A stretch of 64,000 nucleotides of DNA from Gordionus sp. m RMFG-2023 (Eukaryota; Nematomorpha; Gordioida; Chordodea; Parachordodidae), in the NCBI RefSeq assembly GCF_954871325.1, contig NC_088779.1, positions 30,626,729-30,690,728 on the forward strand. Reading direction: 5' to 3'. Below the pieces are notes generated by a model. That model made no database searches. It was not told the origin of the DNA and saw only the letters and a program-made list of their open reading frames with translations. This document shows, one piece after another, positions 38,801 through 49,504 of this stretch (position 1 is its first letter; each line of letters begins with the position of its first letter). A program made the translations under genes and the position numbers.

Positions 38801-39749
38801 CTTTCTTTTTCGAAAGATGCCAATGAGGCTTAAAATAATTTAATATAATAAAAAAAAAATTTAACCAGGAGTTAAAAACTAAAATGAAGGCAATTACAGG
38901 AAATGAGAAAGACAAACTATTTGGTACAGGTTTATTTTGGTGAACATAAATATAAAATACATTGGATCTTATCTAAGCCACCTAATACAATAAGAATTGG
39001 GCTTATTCAAAAAAAAATAATTGTGGTTTCATTTTGAAAGATTTTTTTATTGCCAATATTATAAAATATTTGGCATTTTTCTAAATAAGAATTAAAACTA
39101 ATGAATTTTTTCCCCTAGTCCTTAATTTAAACTCAAGGTCATATAAAAAAACATTTAATTATAAAAATATAGCACATATATATAAAAAAATTTTAAAAAA
39201 AAACCTATTATTAAATTTTTTAAATAATTAATGTAAATTAATAAGGAAGTTTAGACATATTCTTAGTTCATTAACACAATTAGTTTTATATATGTTCCTA
39301 TCATTATTAGTTTAAAACTAATGATAACTCAAATCTTAAAATATAAATTAATTAATCAAAATAATTATATTTACATTATTTTTCCCTTTGACTAAAATTT
39401 TTAAATTAATACGAGAATTTTTTATAGATATTGACTTAGAAATTGTGTAATGATCAAATTTATTTTGAGAATTCTGCAAGTATTTATGATTTTCTTCCAA
39501 TTTGTCGTTCATCTTCATTAATAAATGTTTAAAACTTAGAACTTCTTTGTTGAATTGAGATTTTATCCAATTTTGTAAATAAAAACCTTCTAACTTTCCT
39601 ATTTCTTTTAAAGATAGGTATGCTTCTGGCATTTTACATTTGAAATTTTCTAAATATATTATGTTTATAAATATTGTAAATATTGTTATAATAATTAGAT
39701 AAATAATTAAAAGGCTAATTTTTCTAAATATATTGGTAAATTTTAGCAT
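32828..39749 (-). CDS. Tubulin tyrosine ligase-like (TTLL) family enzyme with N-terminal membrane anchor
   Basis: TTLL enzymes use ATP to ligate amino acids, usually glutamate or glycine, onto tubulin tails. Exons on the minus strand are 39749-39375, 37318-37160, 37029-36886, 34908-34534 and 33670-32828. All introns are GT-AG and phase 0, giving about 631 residues. Exon 1 encodes a hydrophobic anchor at residues 11-32 (ISLLIIYLIIITIFTIFINI). The TTL domain follows: INHFPGSGFITSK; WVLKSKDHRGIEIM (usual WxxKPxxxxRGxGI, with Ser for Pro); FVQTYIRDPLLIDGRKFDIG and MYVLITS; RVYVYWGDVLFRFC; AYFELVRFDFALDSN; LHLMEVNMSPNLSS with the metal-binding E-x-N. The NMSPNLSSxHFPPN form resembles the invertebrate TTLL-15-like group. 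The C-terminal 150 residues contain a Cys-rich stretch. The start of exon 34908 could instead be 34902. Linking exon 1 to the rest is inference from phase, donor site and alignment. Confidence 0.85.
33778..33982. mobile_element. MITE family B copy in TTLL last intron
   Basis: ACGGCTCGTTTTGAGCCGAT, AACGGCTAACTCAATATTTT, then an inner spacer and the reverse set ending TATAACAACACTA. The right end lies 35 bp before a TAGGGTAGG/TAGGGTTAGGGG block (34000-34030). The left terminus is eroded. Confidence 0.75.
35466..35641. mobile_element. MITE family B, eroded copy in a TTLL intron
   Basis: ATGGCTAACTCAATATTTTA, CATCGAGATTACGTTAATGG and CTATGAACACAATCCTAAAG match the family interior. Both ends are weak. 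Confidence 0.6.
36088..36570. repeat. GGCCCGG-rich hAT-like fragments (CAGAGACC family)
   Basis: Two GC-rich islands in an AT-rich intron: AGGTCCGCAAATAG ... GAACCGGGCCGGGCATTTGC (36088-36325), and AGAGACCTGCGGTCCCGGCC with GGGCCGGGTC (36505-36568). The CAGAGACCTGCAGG terminus recurs at 38276-38370, 60733 and 61152, and is of the hobo/hAT type (CAGAGA ends). Confidence 0.55.
38276..38370. repeat. Short copy of the CAGAGACC/GGCCCGG repeat in TTLL intron 1
   Basis: CACAACCCGGCTGGCTCG at one end and GGGCCTGCAGGTCTCTGAT at the other are mutual inverses in part, around an AT-rich middle of about 50 bp. Confidence 0.55.
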
Positions 39750-39875
39750 TATTGCACTTCAGCTGTTAAATTCTAATTTTGTTTGTATGAATGCTAATAA
39801 AGGTGTGGAAAATAAATCAGCGATTAACATACTGCCAAAGATCACAAGTATGCTAATAATTACATATGTTGTTAT

Positions 39876-40094
39876 TAGTGTTGTTAAATGGCTCATTTTG
39901 AGCCGATTTTTAAAAACGACTAACTAAATATTTAATTAGGAAAATTATTATGCAAGCCTTATGATTTTGCTCATATGTGGCACAAAGGTTTGAAATTAAC
40001 GAAATCTCGAGGCTTAGACAATATTTTTATGGCTAAAATATTGAGTTCGCCATTTTTAAAAAATTGTCTCAAATTGAGCCGTTTAACAACACTA
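39876..40094. mobile_element. MITE family B, complete copy with perfect 8-bp target duplication, upstream of TTLL
   Basis: Starts TAGTGTTGTTAAATGGCTC and ends GAGCCGTTTAACAACACTA. Nearly the whole 219 bp is one palindrome. The direct repeat GTTGTTAT flanks it (39868-39875 and 40095-40102), which fixes the ends and supports an hAT origin. It lies about 125 bp above the TTLL start codon, within the likely promoter region. Confidence 0.9.
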
Positions 40095-40511
40095 GTTGTT
40101 ATACAAGAATGATAGCAATCCGATATTTTGTTGTTGAGAGATAATAATTAGATATTTTGTTGTACCAAATATTTTAATTGATAAAATTAGATAATTTGTC
40201 TAATAAGAATGACAGCGGCAATAATTTGCTATTTTATTGCATTATTAGAAATAATTTACTTTTTATATGGAAGGTAACAAAATATCTTTAGTCAAAGTTA
40301 CGTTACGAACTATTTAAAAATAGTTTAATAAGTAATTTATAGTTTTTGACAGAGGTAACTCTAACTTTTATTCAAGACAACTTTTAAATGTGTTTATAAT
40401 TTTGGTCATATTTTTATGTCATCTTTTTTCATTCTATAATATGACTGCGCTTATTTTAAAATGAGAATCGTGTATAAAAAACTTTAAAAAATATAAATAT
40501 TAGACACAAGA

Positions 40512-40812
40512 TAAATAAATTAAATAGCATAATTTATGTAATATTAATAAATTAAATAGCATAATTTATGTAATATTAATAAATTAAATAGCATAATTTA
40601 TGTAATATTAATAAATTAAATAGCATAATTTATGTAATATTAATAAATTAAATAGCATAATTTATGTAATATTAATAAATTAAATAGCATAATTTATGTA
40701 ATATTAATAAATTAAATAGCATAATTTATGTAATATTAATAAATTAAATAGCATAATTTATGTAATATTAATAAATTAAATAGCATAATTTATGTAATAT
40801 TAATAAATTATA
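40512..40812. repeat. 32-bp minisatellite, about 9 identical units
   Basis: AATAAATTAAATAGCATAAT followed by TTATGTAATATT, repeated head to tail without visible change between units. The TAGCAT anchors fall at 40525, 40557 and so on every 32 bp. Such homogeneity implies recent expansion. Confidence 0.95.
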
Positions 40813-42109
40813 TATTAATTTCAATTTATCTAAAAAAAAATTGTAAAATTTTATTCTAGAGATTGGGAATGTTTATAGGCCTGGTCTCTAAATACCTTAC
40901 CATAGTTAGAATCATCTTCGTTAGCAAAATTTCTTATAATATTGCAAGCATGTAAATGTTAAATATTTCAAAAAAAAAAAGAGTAATTCAATTTATATTT
41001 TTTATTAAGCGTTAATCCTTTTTCTTGCTTATATATATATTTTTTTTTTATAATATCCATCCATGCTCAATTAAATAGAAGAGACTTCATTCTTAATTGT
41101 ATTATTCGAATAATTCGTTTTTAATTTATTAAGAAATTTATCATATAAAAATATAAATAATTTAGAAATCTGGAGATGGTATAAAAGCTTTCATACACAG
41201 AGTTTGTATTTAATATTATGTTATTTGGGTTTTATCAGAAGTGCCTGCTTTAAAGTAGTCCCAGTCAAATATAATATTATTTTCTTTTCCAATATAAATT
41301 TTAAGCAATTTTAAGTATAACAATATTCTTCTTTTGTATTTTCATTTTTCAATTTATGTGATATATATTTTTTAAACTATGTGATTGTTTATTAAATAAA
41401 AAATAAATTAGAAATACCAATTTGGAATTTTTTTAAAAAAAGAGAAATGAAATCTAGAATATTTAATCACAAACATATCAAAGTGTAAAATAATTTTAAA
41501 TTCCACAAATAAGCAACTGTATGGGTTCCATAATAATAATAAGTTTGTATTTCTTATGTACCTTTTGACGCCGAAGGAAAATTTAAAAAAAAATCCCAAA
41601 AGAAATTGAAATAAAAAATGTATGTAAATAAAATATAAAAAGGTAAATAAAAAAGGATGTAGAAATAATTGAAATAAATTGATAATTAGATAAATATTAA
41701 ATTGGTAAATTGGAATTTCTTTGGAAATATTAATATCATTAGAGTTACAGATAAAAAATTATCATGTGATAAAAAAAAGAAATATATTTATGGTGAACAA
41801 ATAATAAATGACGTCTAACAAATTTGCTATTATCATAGCGAAAAATGCAAAGTAAATAATGAGAATAGTTTGAACTAATGAGAATATATATATAATTAAA
41901 ATTATGAGACATAAGGAATCGTAATAAGAGGAAATATGAAGAATAAAAATCGATTACAAGTGCCAGAATGATATTATAAAAATAATAGAGTATAATAAAT
42001 ACTAAAGGATTCAATAATCAGGTAATATAACATGTAGTATATGTGATAAAGAAAATATGTAAATATATATCAGAGGGAAAATTAAATGGATGGGTCAAAA
42101 ATAAATATA
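40813..42109. other. Gene-free AT-rich stretch
   Basis: No coding similarity or clear repeat was recognised. Open frames here are AT-driven (Phe/Ile/Tyr/Asn/Lys-rich). Confidence 0.5.
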
Positions 42110-42640
42110 CAAAATATGCGGTGTCTGTGGAGAGTTCGGACATATAAGCAGAGATTGTAATCAAAAGATTTGCACCAATTGATGTATATCCGATTAAATA
42201 TACTAGATGTGGAAGTTTAGGACATAATAGTTAAAAATTTTATGTAACCGCCTATAGAATTAATAAAAATATTAGAAGAATATTACAGTAGTGATATGAA
42301 AATGTTGGACATTAAGTGAAACGTTAAATTGGGAAGTATTTCTGACGGCAAAGCTTGTAACCTCAGCGTGCAATGCTGTTAGAAATTGGGTAGAATATTA
42401 TATCGGAGCAAAGGGAGTAAAGTGATAAAAATATGATGACTTATTTCAAATGTAGGAATTCTGGAACACTGTTCCTTAGAGTTTCCAGAAAGATAACTAA
42501 ATGGTAACGAAAATAATAGAAACATACATCGAAACCCCGAATTGGACATTAAGATAAAAAAAAATAAAGAAGTAAAGGAAAAATCGATGTTTAATATATT
42601 TGTAAATAAAATACATTCCGTTGATAGTGAAAGTATAAAG
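42110..42640 (+). pseudogene. Decayed CCHC zinc-knuckle protein gene
   Basis: A perfect zinc knuckle CGVCGEFGHISRDC is encoded at 42117-42158. Shortly after, CTN (about 42174), RCGSLGHNS (about 42205) and FKCRNSG (about 42450) look like further knuckles, with an Asn/Lys-rich tail. Several interruptions separate them, so no protein can be made from this copy. A run of knuckles with hydrophobic linkers (PIELIKILEEYY) suggests an AIR1/ZCCHC7- or CNBP-like host gene that was retrocopied or duplicated. A retroelement nucleocapsid is an alternative. The parent is not in this window. Confidence 0.5.
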
Positions 42641-44480
42641 AATTGTAAAATACAGGCATTTTAGGTATTTAAGAACTTATGAATTAATGGTTCAACACAA
42701 ATTTACATTATTTACATGTGGTTAAAAGGGTCATATAGGTTATCTTAAAAATTCAAGTTAAAATTGTCTATCATTAAAAGCTGCTCAAGATGATATGAGC
42801 AAAAGATTTTGAGAAAATATTTTCCTATAATATGAATAAAATGAGGCTTTTTAGCATTTCAAAACTAATGAATAAAGGGTTCAACCTAAATTTTGTTAAA
42901 TATATTAAGTTAAGTATATTATTTATATGTGGTTGGAGGATTTTATACTAAAAATTAATTTCAACTCCCATTAAAAATATTAGTCTCCCTTTCATATCAA
43001 CGCTAAGAATGGGCTAATATTAATAATATTTAAATTCCTGATTATTATAATTAAGATTAACACATCAATAAATATTTTATTAATTATTATAAATAATTCT
43101 TATTATATGCATATTGTTTATGATCTTCACAAATAATAATTGTAATTTTTAAAAAAAATTAATTACTTCTAAATGCCTCTTTAGGTTTGAATTGCTAATC
43201 ATTGAAGAAAATATTTTGTTTTTGCACAAAGAGCATTTTGCATAGATCATTGTATGATTACTTTCATCCGTTTCACATAAAGTTATAAAATACTTACGTA
43301 AATTATGAAATGGTAAAAGATTCTCATTCTTATATCTGCTGTCACATCAATAGAAGTAGATGTATCATCTTCTAAATCTATAATGGAGGACATTATTAAA
43401 ACCTAGAATTTATTTATCTTATTATAATATAATTAAATAATATAACTTATGTGATACGTGATATATTGAAGGTTCAACAGAGCTACGCTAGGTTTTCCTC
43501 ATTTCCATCTAATTGGAACTAATTTAATTTGGGTGTAAAAGTAAAAATATGAGGAGCCCTCAAATACGTTTGTGGGCAAGCCACACGTATTTGTAAGCGC
43601 AACATTTCGAAAAATGTTACATAAACCTCTATAGGCTTATTAAAAAGGATTGGGGCAGAAAAAGAGCCTATACCCGATAACTTCAGTATAATTTAATTAC
43701 TTTAAGGGTGGGTAGTGGCTGATTTTAAGTTTAAATTCTTTAGTGTAAGTCTTAATGATTGCTATCAATATTGAGATTTGATGTTCATAGAATCTGTAAA
43801 TAAAAGATGACTAAATAAAAAATATTTGCCTGATCAGTATGATAGAGTATTATTTTTTTATTGATGATTCATCCATACAATACAGCATTATCACTTATAC
43901 TTCCAAAAATTTTGCACCGGATGAACCGCCCAAGATAATATTTCTTAGATCCTTTTGACAAATTCTTTTTGCGATACATTACGGCCATTTTGAAGCATTA
44001 AATTCCGGAAAATATTTTAATAATTAACATGTTTTTATGGGTGAATCGGGGGAAAAAAAATCAGTTTAAAAATTTCACGGCTAAAAAAAAATATCATTAA
44101 AAATATTATGAATCAATTGGTAAATTGTCGAAATATAAAATCTGGTGGAATTGCCTTTTAAGTAAAAAAAAAATATTAAAAGGATCGGGATCGAATATTT
44201 AAAAAAAATGATCTAGATCACGCGATCCACAATTTAAGGTAAGGAATCAGGATCTTAAATCCGAGAAAATTGACAAATTTGGGATCGAATCCAGGATCGG
44301 CGATCTTTTGATTCCATCTTTTAACAACTCTGTGAACAATATTATAAGTATCGGCCAAATATTAAATTTTAAAAAAATGACGGTTAAAGCAATGTGATGG
44401 ATCAGAAAAAGAGGTATTGGGGAAATATTGAGTTACCCATAATGGTAAATGAAGTAATTATGTATGCAGATTTATGGAAA
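42641..44480. other. Gene-free stretch with repeat fragments
   Basis: A near-duplicate pair of about 150 bp (GGTTCAACACAAATTTACAT region near 42690 and GGTTCAACCTAAATTTTGTT near 42880) occurs. A GC-richer block at 43480-43720 may be a repeat end. At 44170-44320 a GATC-rich block (GGATCGGGATCGAAT, GATCGAATCCAGGATCGGCG) resembles 21580-21700. No gene is supported. Confidence 0.45.
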
Positions 44481-44482
<2 letters not shown>

Positions 44483-44577
<95 letters not shown>

Positions 44578-44579
44578 TC
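44483..44579. repeat. (CTTT)n microsatellite
   Basis: About 24 perfect TTTC units. Confidence 0.97.
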
Positions 44580-45399
44580 ATAAAATAATTAAAAAAAATT
44601 TTTTTTTTTGTGGAATCATTTTTTTTTTCTCTTCGTCTTATTTAAAAAATTTTCTGGCTTTTAAACTCATTCCATAGGTAATATTTTGCTTAAATTTATA
44701 TCAATGTTAGAGAGTGAAATATTTGTGATTTTTTTTAAAAATAAAATAAATAGTATTTTATTATAAATGATAATTCATTGATATGCTATCTAATTGGAAT
44801 ACGTTGCTTCTCTTGTTTCTCAATTTTTTGAAAGTAAATTTTGGGAATTTTATAAAAGACGCGTAACCTAAGGTGAGTAAATCCCCCGCCCCCTCCCATC
44901 ATCGCAAATCTTCGATACCCAACGGAAATCTAAACTCGTACTGATAATCAACAACAATAACATGGATGCAAACGATCGTATAATCGTTAATCAAACTATA
45001 GTATAATAACCTTTTGACCATTATTTTAACAAAGAAAGAAAGAATTTTTTTCAAAAATGAAATATTTAGTTAGCTTTTGATTTGGCAAAAAATATTTATT
45101 AGCTTTTTAATCCGAGCTTCTGGTTACGCTAATTTTCGTTTTTATGAATGTAGCTTTTATTTTAACTCAAAAACTATTACAATAAAAAGATGTAAGCTAT
45201 ATAAAATGAAATAAAATTTTTAAAAAATAAAAGAAATATATTGTAAAAAAAAAGAATGTTTTTAAAACATGAGATACCTCTAAGTTATGGCACCATGGAT
45301 TGATATACGATTAGACCTATAAATCATTGAAATTCGAAAATGGGAGTTAAAGTGTTATTAGGAACTAATATATTTATTATTTTTTCTAATTTCCGCTCT

Positions 45400-45800
45400 A
45401 ATCAAAGAATTAGAGCTATAGGATGGTGCAAACCGATTAACGCATGTATAATCTTAGTCTAGCGAAATTCCCTTGCTCCATGGAATCATTCCGTCAGGCC
45501 TGATAGTTTCACCGCTATTTAATCCTACAGGTTCCTAAGTTAATAGAATATTGGCTGAAAGGAGAGTTCTAATAATAATCGAATTTGCAGCTAGGAAGCG
45601 TGGATGGTATCCTTTTGATAAGCGGAAGAGGGTGATGACATGGCATAGATAGTCGACAGGGAGCTGACAAGGTTTGCAAGATGAGGGTATGAAGATATCA
45701 CAGGGTCTAAAGGAAAGCTTATTCTTCCTATCTTAAAATTTTTCGTTGTAAAGAATCACAAGGTGATAGACTCGCGCCATTCACAGTCTGCTTTTGAATC
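45400..45800 (-). mobile_element. LINE 3' fragment (region after the reverse transcriptase)
   Basis: The minus strand yields, in broken frames, FRLSKGYHPRFLAANS (about 45650-45600), then EPVGLNSGETIRPDGMIPW and SKGISLD (about 45537-45455), then NRFAPSYSS (about 45440-45410). This is the EPxGL...RPDGxxxxPWxxGxxLxWDxTxxDTxAxSY pattern that follows the RT domain in one group of LINE proteins. It may belong to the same family as the RT fragment at 6220-6730, which carries an upstream part. It is clearly decayed. Confidence 0.7.
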
Positions 45801-47570
45801 TTGAATTAATGATGGGGATAGTTTTTTATATTACAACTATAAAAATTTGACTTTCTTTTATACCGGCTTGTGCCCAAAACCTCAAAAAATCAATTTCACA
45901 AACTTTAAATACTTTAACGAAGATAAAAAACATCTCCAAAACATATCGCTAGAAAATTTTGTAAATATCAAAAATATAACACATGATTTTATTAAAAGTT
46001 TGGTAAAGTTTTGGAATTGTTTTGGGAACAGCTTAATAAACATTTTCTTGAAAAATATAATAAATTCGTTCGCAAAAGTTTTGCCATTGATTTTTTTAAC
46101 ATATATTATAATTATTTTAAAATTTAAGATACCCAAATTGGGAATAATTTTTTTTTTAGACATTTATAAATTTTGAAGATTCAAAATATAGATTTGAAAA
46201 TTTTATATCAAAGTTTTAAAGCATCCAAATAATTAAAAAAATTTTTAAATTCGATTTTATATATTAAAGTATAAATTCATTTACAAATAATTATATGAGA
46301 ATTAATGTATTTTTTTGCTTTCAACTAAGGGATATACCGATACACAGGCCCTATTATCGTAGTTTTTAAATATCGGCTTTCTGCCGATATTATTAGCGAT
46401 CAGATCTGATGAAATTGCGGCTAAATATGCATTTTTTTAAAATAAAAATTATATTAAATTAATATTAAGAAAACATATTTATGTATAAGTTAAGAACATT
46501 TTTATATAATATAAAGTGTAGTTTTTTTTTAAAAAAAAATGATAAAATGCAATTAGTTTTATTTTTTTTTTACAAGAATTGTTTATGGTATAAAAAACTT
46601 AATTTCTAAAAAATTAATAATTTATTTCGATCATGAATAGACTAGTTCAATCAATACTCTCATGCAGAAAAATAGTATCCAAGCCTGAAGATTTTGCTCA
46701 TAGAAGGAACAAAGGTCTAGGAGATCTTGAGGCTTAGGCAATATTTTTCCGGCTAAAATATTGAGTTAGCCGTTTGTAAAAATCGGCTCATAACGAGCCA
46801 TTTAACATCACAACTAGATAGGATCCTACTCACTTCCACGTGTTAAAAAGAGACTTTTGGAACAACAAAAAAATTTTTTTTAAGACTTTATATAACTGAA
46901 TAAATGATTTAAAATGTTAAGTCATTTAAAATTTGATGAATTTGAGATCAATAGATATTATTTTTTTATTTATCATTATCTTAGCTTGCATAATCTTAAA
47001 AATTGAAGATCTCATTATTAAAACTCAATTTGCTAAGCTGAATTCATTAATAAAATATTATCAGCGTTTTCATCACTGCCGGTCCGGCATCCCAGTTTAA
47101 ACACATTTAAAGCTACGCCAAAAATTAAGCCTATCAATTGGTGAGCTGGAAGGCAGGGTCCTGTTCATCTTCAGGAATGACACAGCTACTTGTGATAGAT
47201 AATCTTTACATAAGATAAATTCCCAGAAACCAATCAATTCAGCCAAAAAAAATGTATCTAGATAAGATACGAATATTATTGTATCTTGATACAATAGCTA
47301 AAAAATAACACTTTTTTTTGTAAATCGAAAGGGATTAGGAGCGCAAAAAAATATAAGTTTTCTCGAGCCGTTTCCGGTTTGATATAAATTAAATGGGATC
47401 ATTTATTACAAGAGCTTATTACACCTATAATAAACACATAGAGCGAGCAAGTGATAATAAAATACGAATATAAACGATAACAAAATATAATATATATTAT
47501 AATAAATAAGGGATAAATTACGCGAGCAAAATAAATATATATTTTTTTTAAAAAAAAAAAGAATGTGCCC
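45801..47570. other. Gene-free stretch downstream of UBAP1
   Basis: It holds a family B MITE fragment (46677-46812: GCTTAGGCAATATTTTTCCG, AAATATTGAGTTAGCCG, GAGCCATTTAACATCACA), a palindromic GGGATATACCGATACA...ATCGGC...GCCGATAT block (46327-46400) typical of another MITE type, and AT-rich DNA. Long open frames near 45850-46170 exist on both strands and are compositional. Confidence 0.5.
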
Positions 47571-49460
47571 TTATTTCCCTTCCCGAATCAGATGTTCCAA
47601 CGATTTCTCTAAATCGTTATCGAAATTAAGTAGGGCTCTTTCGATGGCCAAAACCGGAAACCCGTAATGGTACAGCGTGTGCAGGGATGTCAGGAATTTT
47701 AGCGCTTTATTTTCGTCCAACTCGTTCAAGAAAAGAGCCTTCTGACAATCGAGTTTGGAAAACGTGGAGTCCTTATCGTACATGGCATTGACGGAACACA
47801 GATGATCCACTATCAGTTTAACCCCTTGTTTGGTGCCTAAATATTCGACCCCACTGGCGGTTAGAGAGCGCTCAAACCCCATGCTGACTATGGAGCTTAC
47901 CATGGCATCGATCTCTCGGGTTCTGGAGATTAAATCATGAATATTATAGGAATTGTCGGGTAGGAGATATTTTCGTTTGTGATGAGTCTTATTTTCTTTT
48001 TTGACATGACTCAATTTTGGGGATAAGTGGTGAGGTGGTGGGTGTGGTAATAACTCGACTATAGATAGACGATTGCTTCTAACTGTATTACTATGAGGTG
48101 CTGTATTATTGGAATGTTGAAGATCCAGAGCAGGGTGAAAGTCGACATAAGGTGACTGAGATAATTCGGTGGAGTTAAGACTCACGTTTTTGAAATCAAT
48201 GCCAGTGTTTGACAAATTTGTCATGCTCTTAGAATTTTTTAGAATGTTCTGAGACTTTTTATCATTACTTGTTTTCTGGTCAATGTTGTTGTTGAGATTA
48301 GATATTTGATAACTTACATCATTTATCGAATCACGGTTATAGGCACTAATGCTATCACAGGTGTAAGGAGAAGTTTTAATATTAGAATAAGTAACCAAAG
48401 GATCTTTAAATTTATTATTTGTTTGAGTAGACTTTAGCCTCTTTGAAGTTAAATTAGACTCATGTAACATCTCATTAAGATTATTTGAAATAGGAGGACA
48501 TAAATTTGGTTGACCAATATTTGATGAGCCTAGTATCATATTGTATGGATATGCGGGATGGTAGGGATTTTGCATTTCAACTTTTTTTGCACTTATATTA
48601 TCCGTGTGCAATAATATTCCTTTAAATTTCTTTGAGCGATCATATATTTTATTATTTTTAAAATTGTCTTTAATAACTTGGCTTTTATTAAGATTTTGAT
48701 CAATATTGGCAGTATTTAGATATGGCTTAGTCAAATTGTTAGTGTTGTAAGAATTTACCATAGGTTGTGTATTGGAAGTTTGAGCAATTGCTTTAGATGA
48801 ATGTCCTAGAATACTTTTAAGTTCTTCATAGTCATTTACAGTTTTAAGTTCCAAATCATCAAAAGGACTAGTTGACTGATTTAAAAATTCATTTATATCA
48901 ATTGGTATTTCATTCAAAGTTTTATTTTGGCTGTTGAAACTGTTTTGCTGAATCTTATCTGTTGAGCATTCTAAATTGGATTGAGGATTAATTGTAATTT
49001 CACTTTTATTTTTCTTGTATAAAATGCTTTGACTAGGTGTGGGTTTTAGTGTTAAATTGAATATACCAGATATACCTTCTGAGATAGAAGTGGCATATTG
49101 ATTAAAAATGTTTGTTTGCTTGTTCACAATCTGTGTGGTATCATTACAATTTTCAGGAGATTCTATGAAGGTTTCAACTGATTCATAAATGGATGAATTA
49201 TTTTCTTTTTCATAATTAATATTCTCATTTATATCAGCATCTTCTCTTGCCTTATTATCTTTAATCCAATCCAGGCAAAAATTTTCATAAGAAAAATCAT
49301 AATTTAGGGCAAGCCCCTGATTTAAGATATCAGGATTTGAATTCTCTATATGAGTATTATATTGCTGTAAGTACTTATAAATTTTCCTGTTATTTATACT
49401 TAAAACCAAGCCGTCTGAATATTCAAAGTGATATATGGTGGAATATGAAGGGTCTGCCAT
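47571..49460 (-). CDS. UBAP1: UBAP1-like ESCRT-I subunit with C-terminal SOUBA domain
   Basis: UBAP1 joins ESCRT-I at endosomes and binds ubiquitinated cargo for sorting into multivesicular bodies. The 629-residue single-exon frame starts at the ATG at 49460; the open frame extends to a stop near 49504, but no earlier ATG exists. The N-terminus holds a UMA-like segment, NYDFSYENFCLDWIKD at about residues 52-67 (human QYDFSLEKKTIEWAEE). The middle 430 residues are Asn/Ser-rich and probably disordered. The C-terminus is the diagnostic helical array of UBA folds: IDAMVSSIVSMGFERSLTA, LGTKQGVKLIVDHLCSVN, DENKALKFLTSLHTLYHYG, FPVLAIERALLNFDNDLEKS and LEHLIREGK. The C-terminal part is richer in GC than the AT-rich middle. 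The human protein is 502 residues; the extra length is in the linker. A spliced upstream exon cannot be excluded. Confidence 0.82.
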   Translation of the reverse strand: MADPSYSTIYHFEYSDGLVLSINNRKIYKYLQQYNTHIENSNPDILNQGLALNYDFSYENFCLDWIKDNKAREDADINENINYEKENNSSIYESVETFIESPENCNDTTQIVNKQTNIFNQYATSISEGISGIFNLTLKPTPSQSILYKKNKSEITINPQSNLECSTDKIQQNSFNSQNKTLNEIPIDINEFLNQSTSPFDDLELKTVNDYEELKSILGHSSKAIAQTSNTQPMVNSYNTNNLTKPYLNTANIDQNLNKSQVIKDNFKNNKIYDRSKKFKGILLHTDNISAKKVEMQNPYHPAYPYNMILGSSNIGQPNLCPPISNNLNEMLHESNLTSKRLKSTQTNNKFKDPLVTYSNIKTSPYTCDSISAYNRDSINDVSYQISNLNNNIDQKTSNDKKSQNILKNSKSMTNLSNTGIDFKNVSLNSTELSQSPYVDFHPALDLQHSNNTAPHSNTVRSNRLSIVELLPHPPPHHLSPKLSHVKKENKTHHKRKYLLPDNSYNIHDLISRTREIDAMVSSIVSMGFERSLTASGVEYLGTKQGVKLIVDHLCSVNAMYDKDSTFSKLDCQKALFLNELDENKALKFLTSLHTLYHYGFPVLAIERALLNFDNDLEKSLEHLIREGK

Positions 49461-49504
49461 GCCATTCAATAGTAATTTAATTAAGGAAAATGAATTATCA
49501 GGCT

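Noticed and set aside
38598-38915. Possible extra TTLL exon with a hydrophobic frame
   Set aside because: The exon ending at 39375 joins in phase directly to 37318 and completes the expected alignment, so no extra exon is needed.
40512-40812. CRISPR-like regular 32-bp periodicity
   Set aside because: Contiguous identical units without unique spacers, in a eukaryotic genome; it is a minisatellite.
44394-44677. FLSFFLSF-type frame that looks like a membrane protein
   Set aside because: It is the CTTT microsatellite translated; the hydrophobicity is an artefact.
45847-46176. Overlapping open frames on both strands of about 100 codons
   Set aside because: AT-driven Phe/Ile/Lys/Asn composition, no recognisable family, no splice or neighbour support.
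47097-47294. Small minus-strand frame just downstream of UBAP1
   Set aside because: No family recognised and it lies in the likely 3' region of UBAP1; not enough to call a gene.
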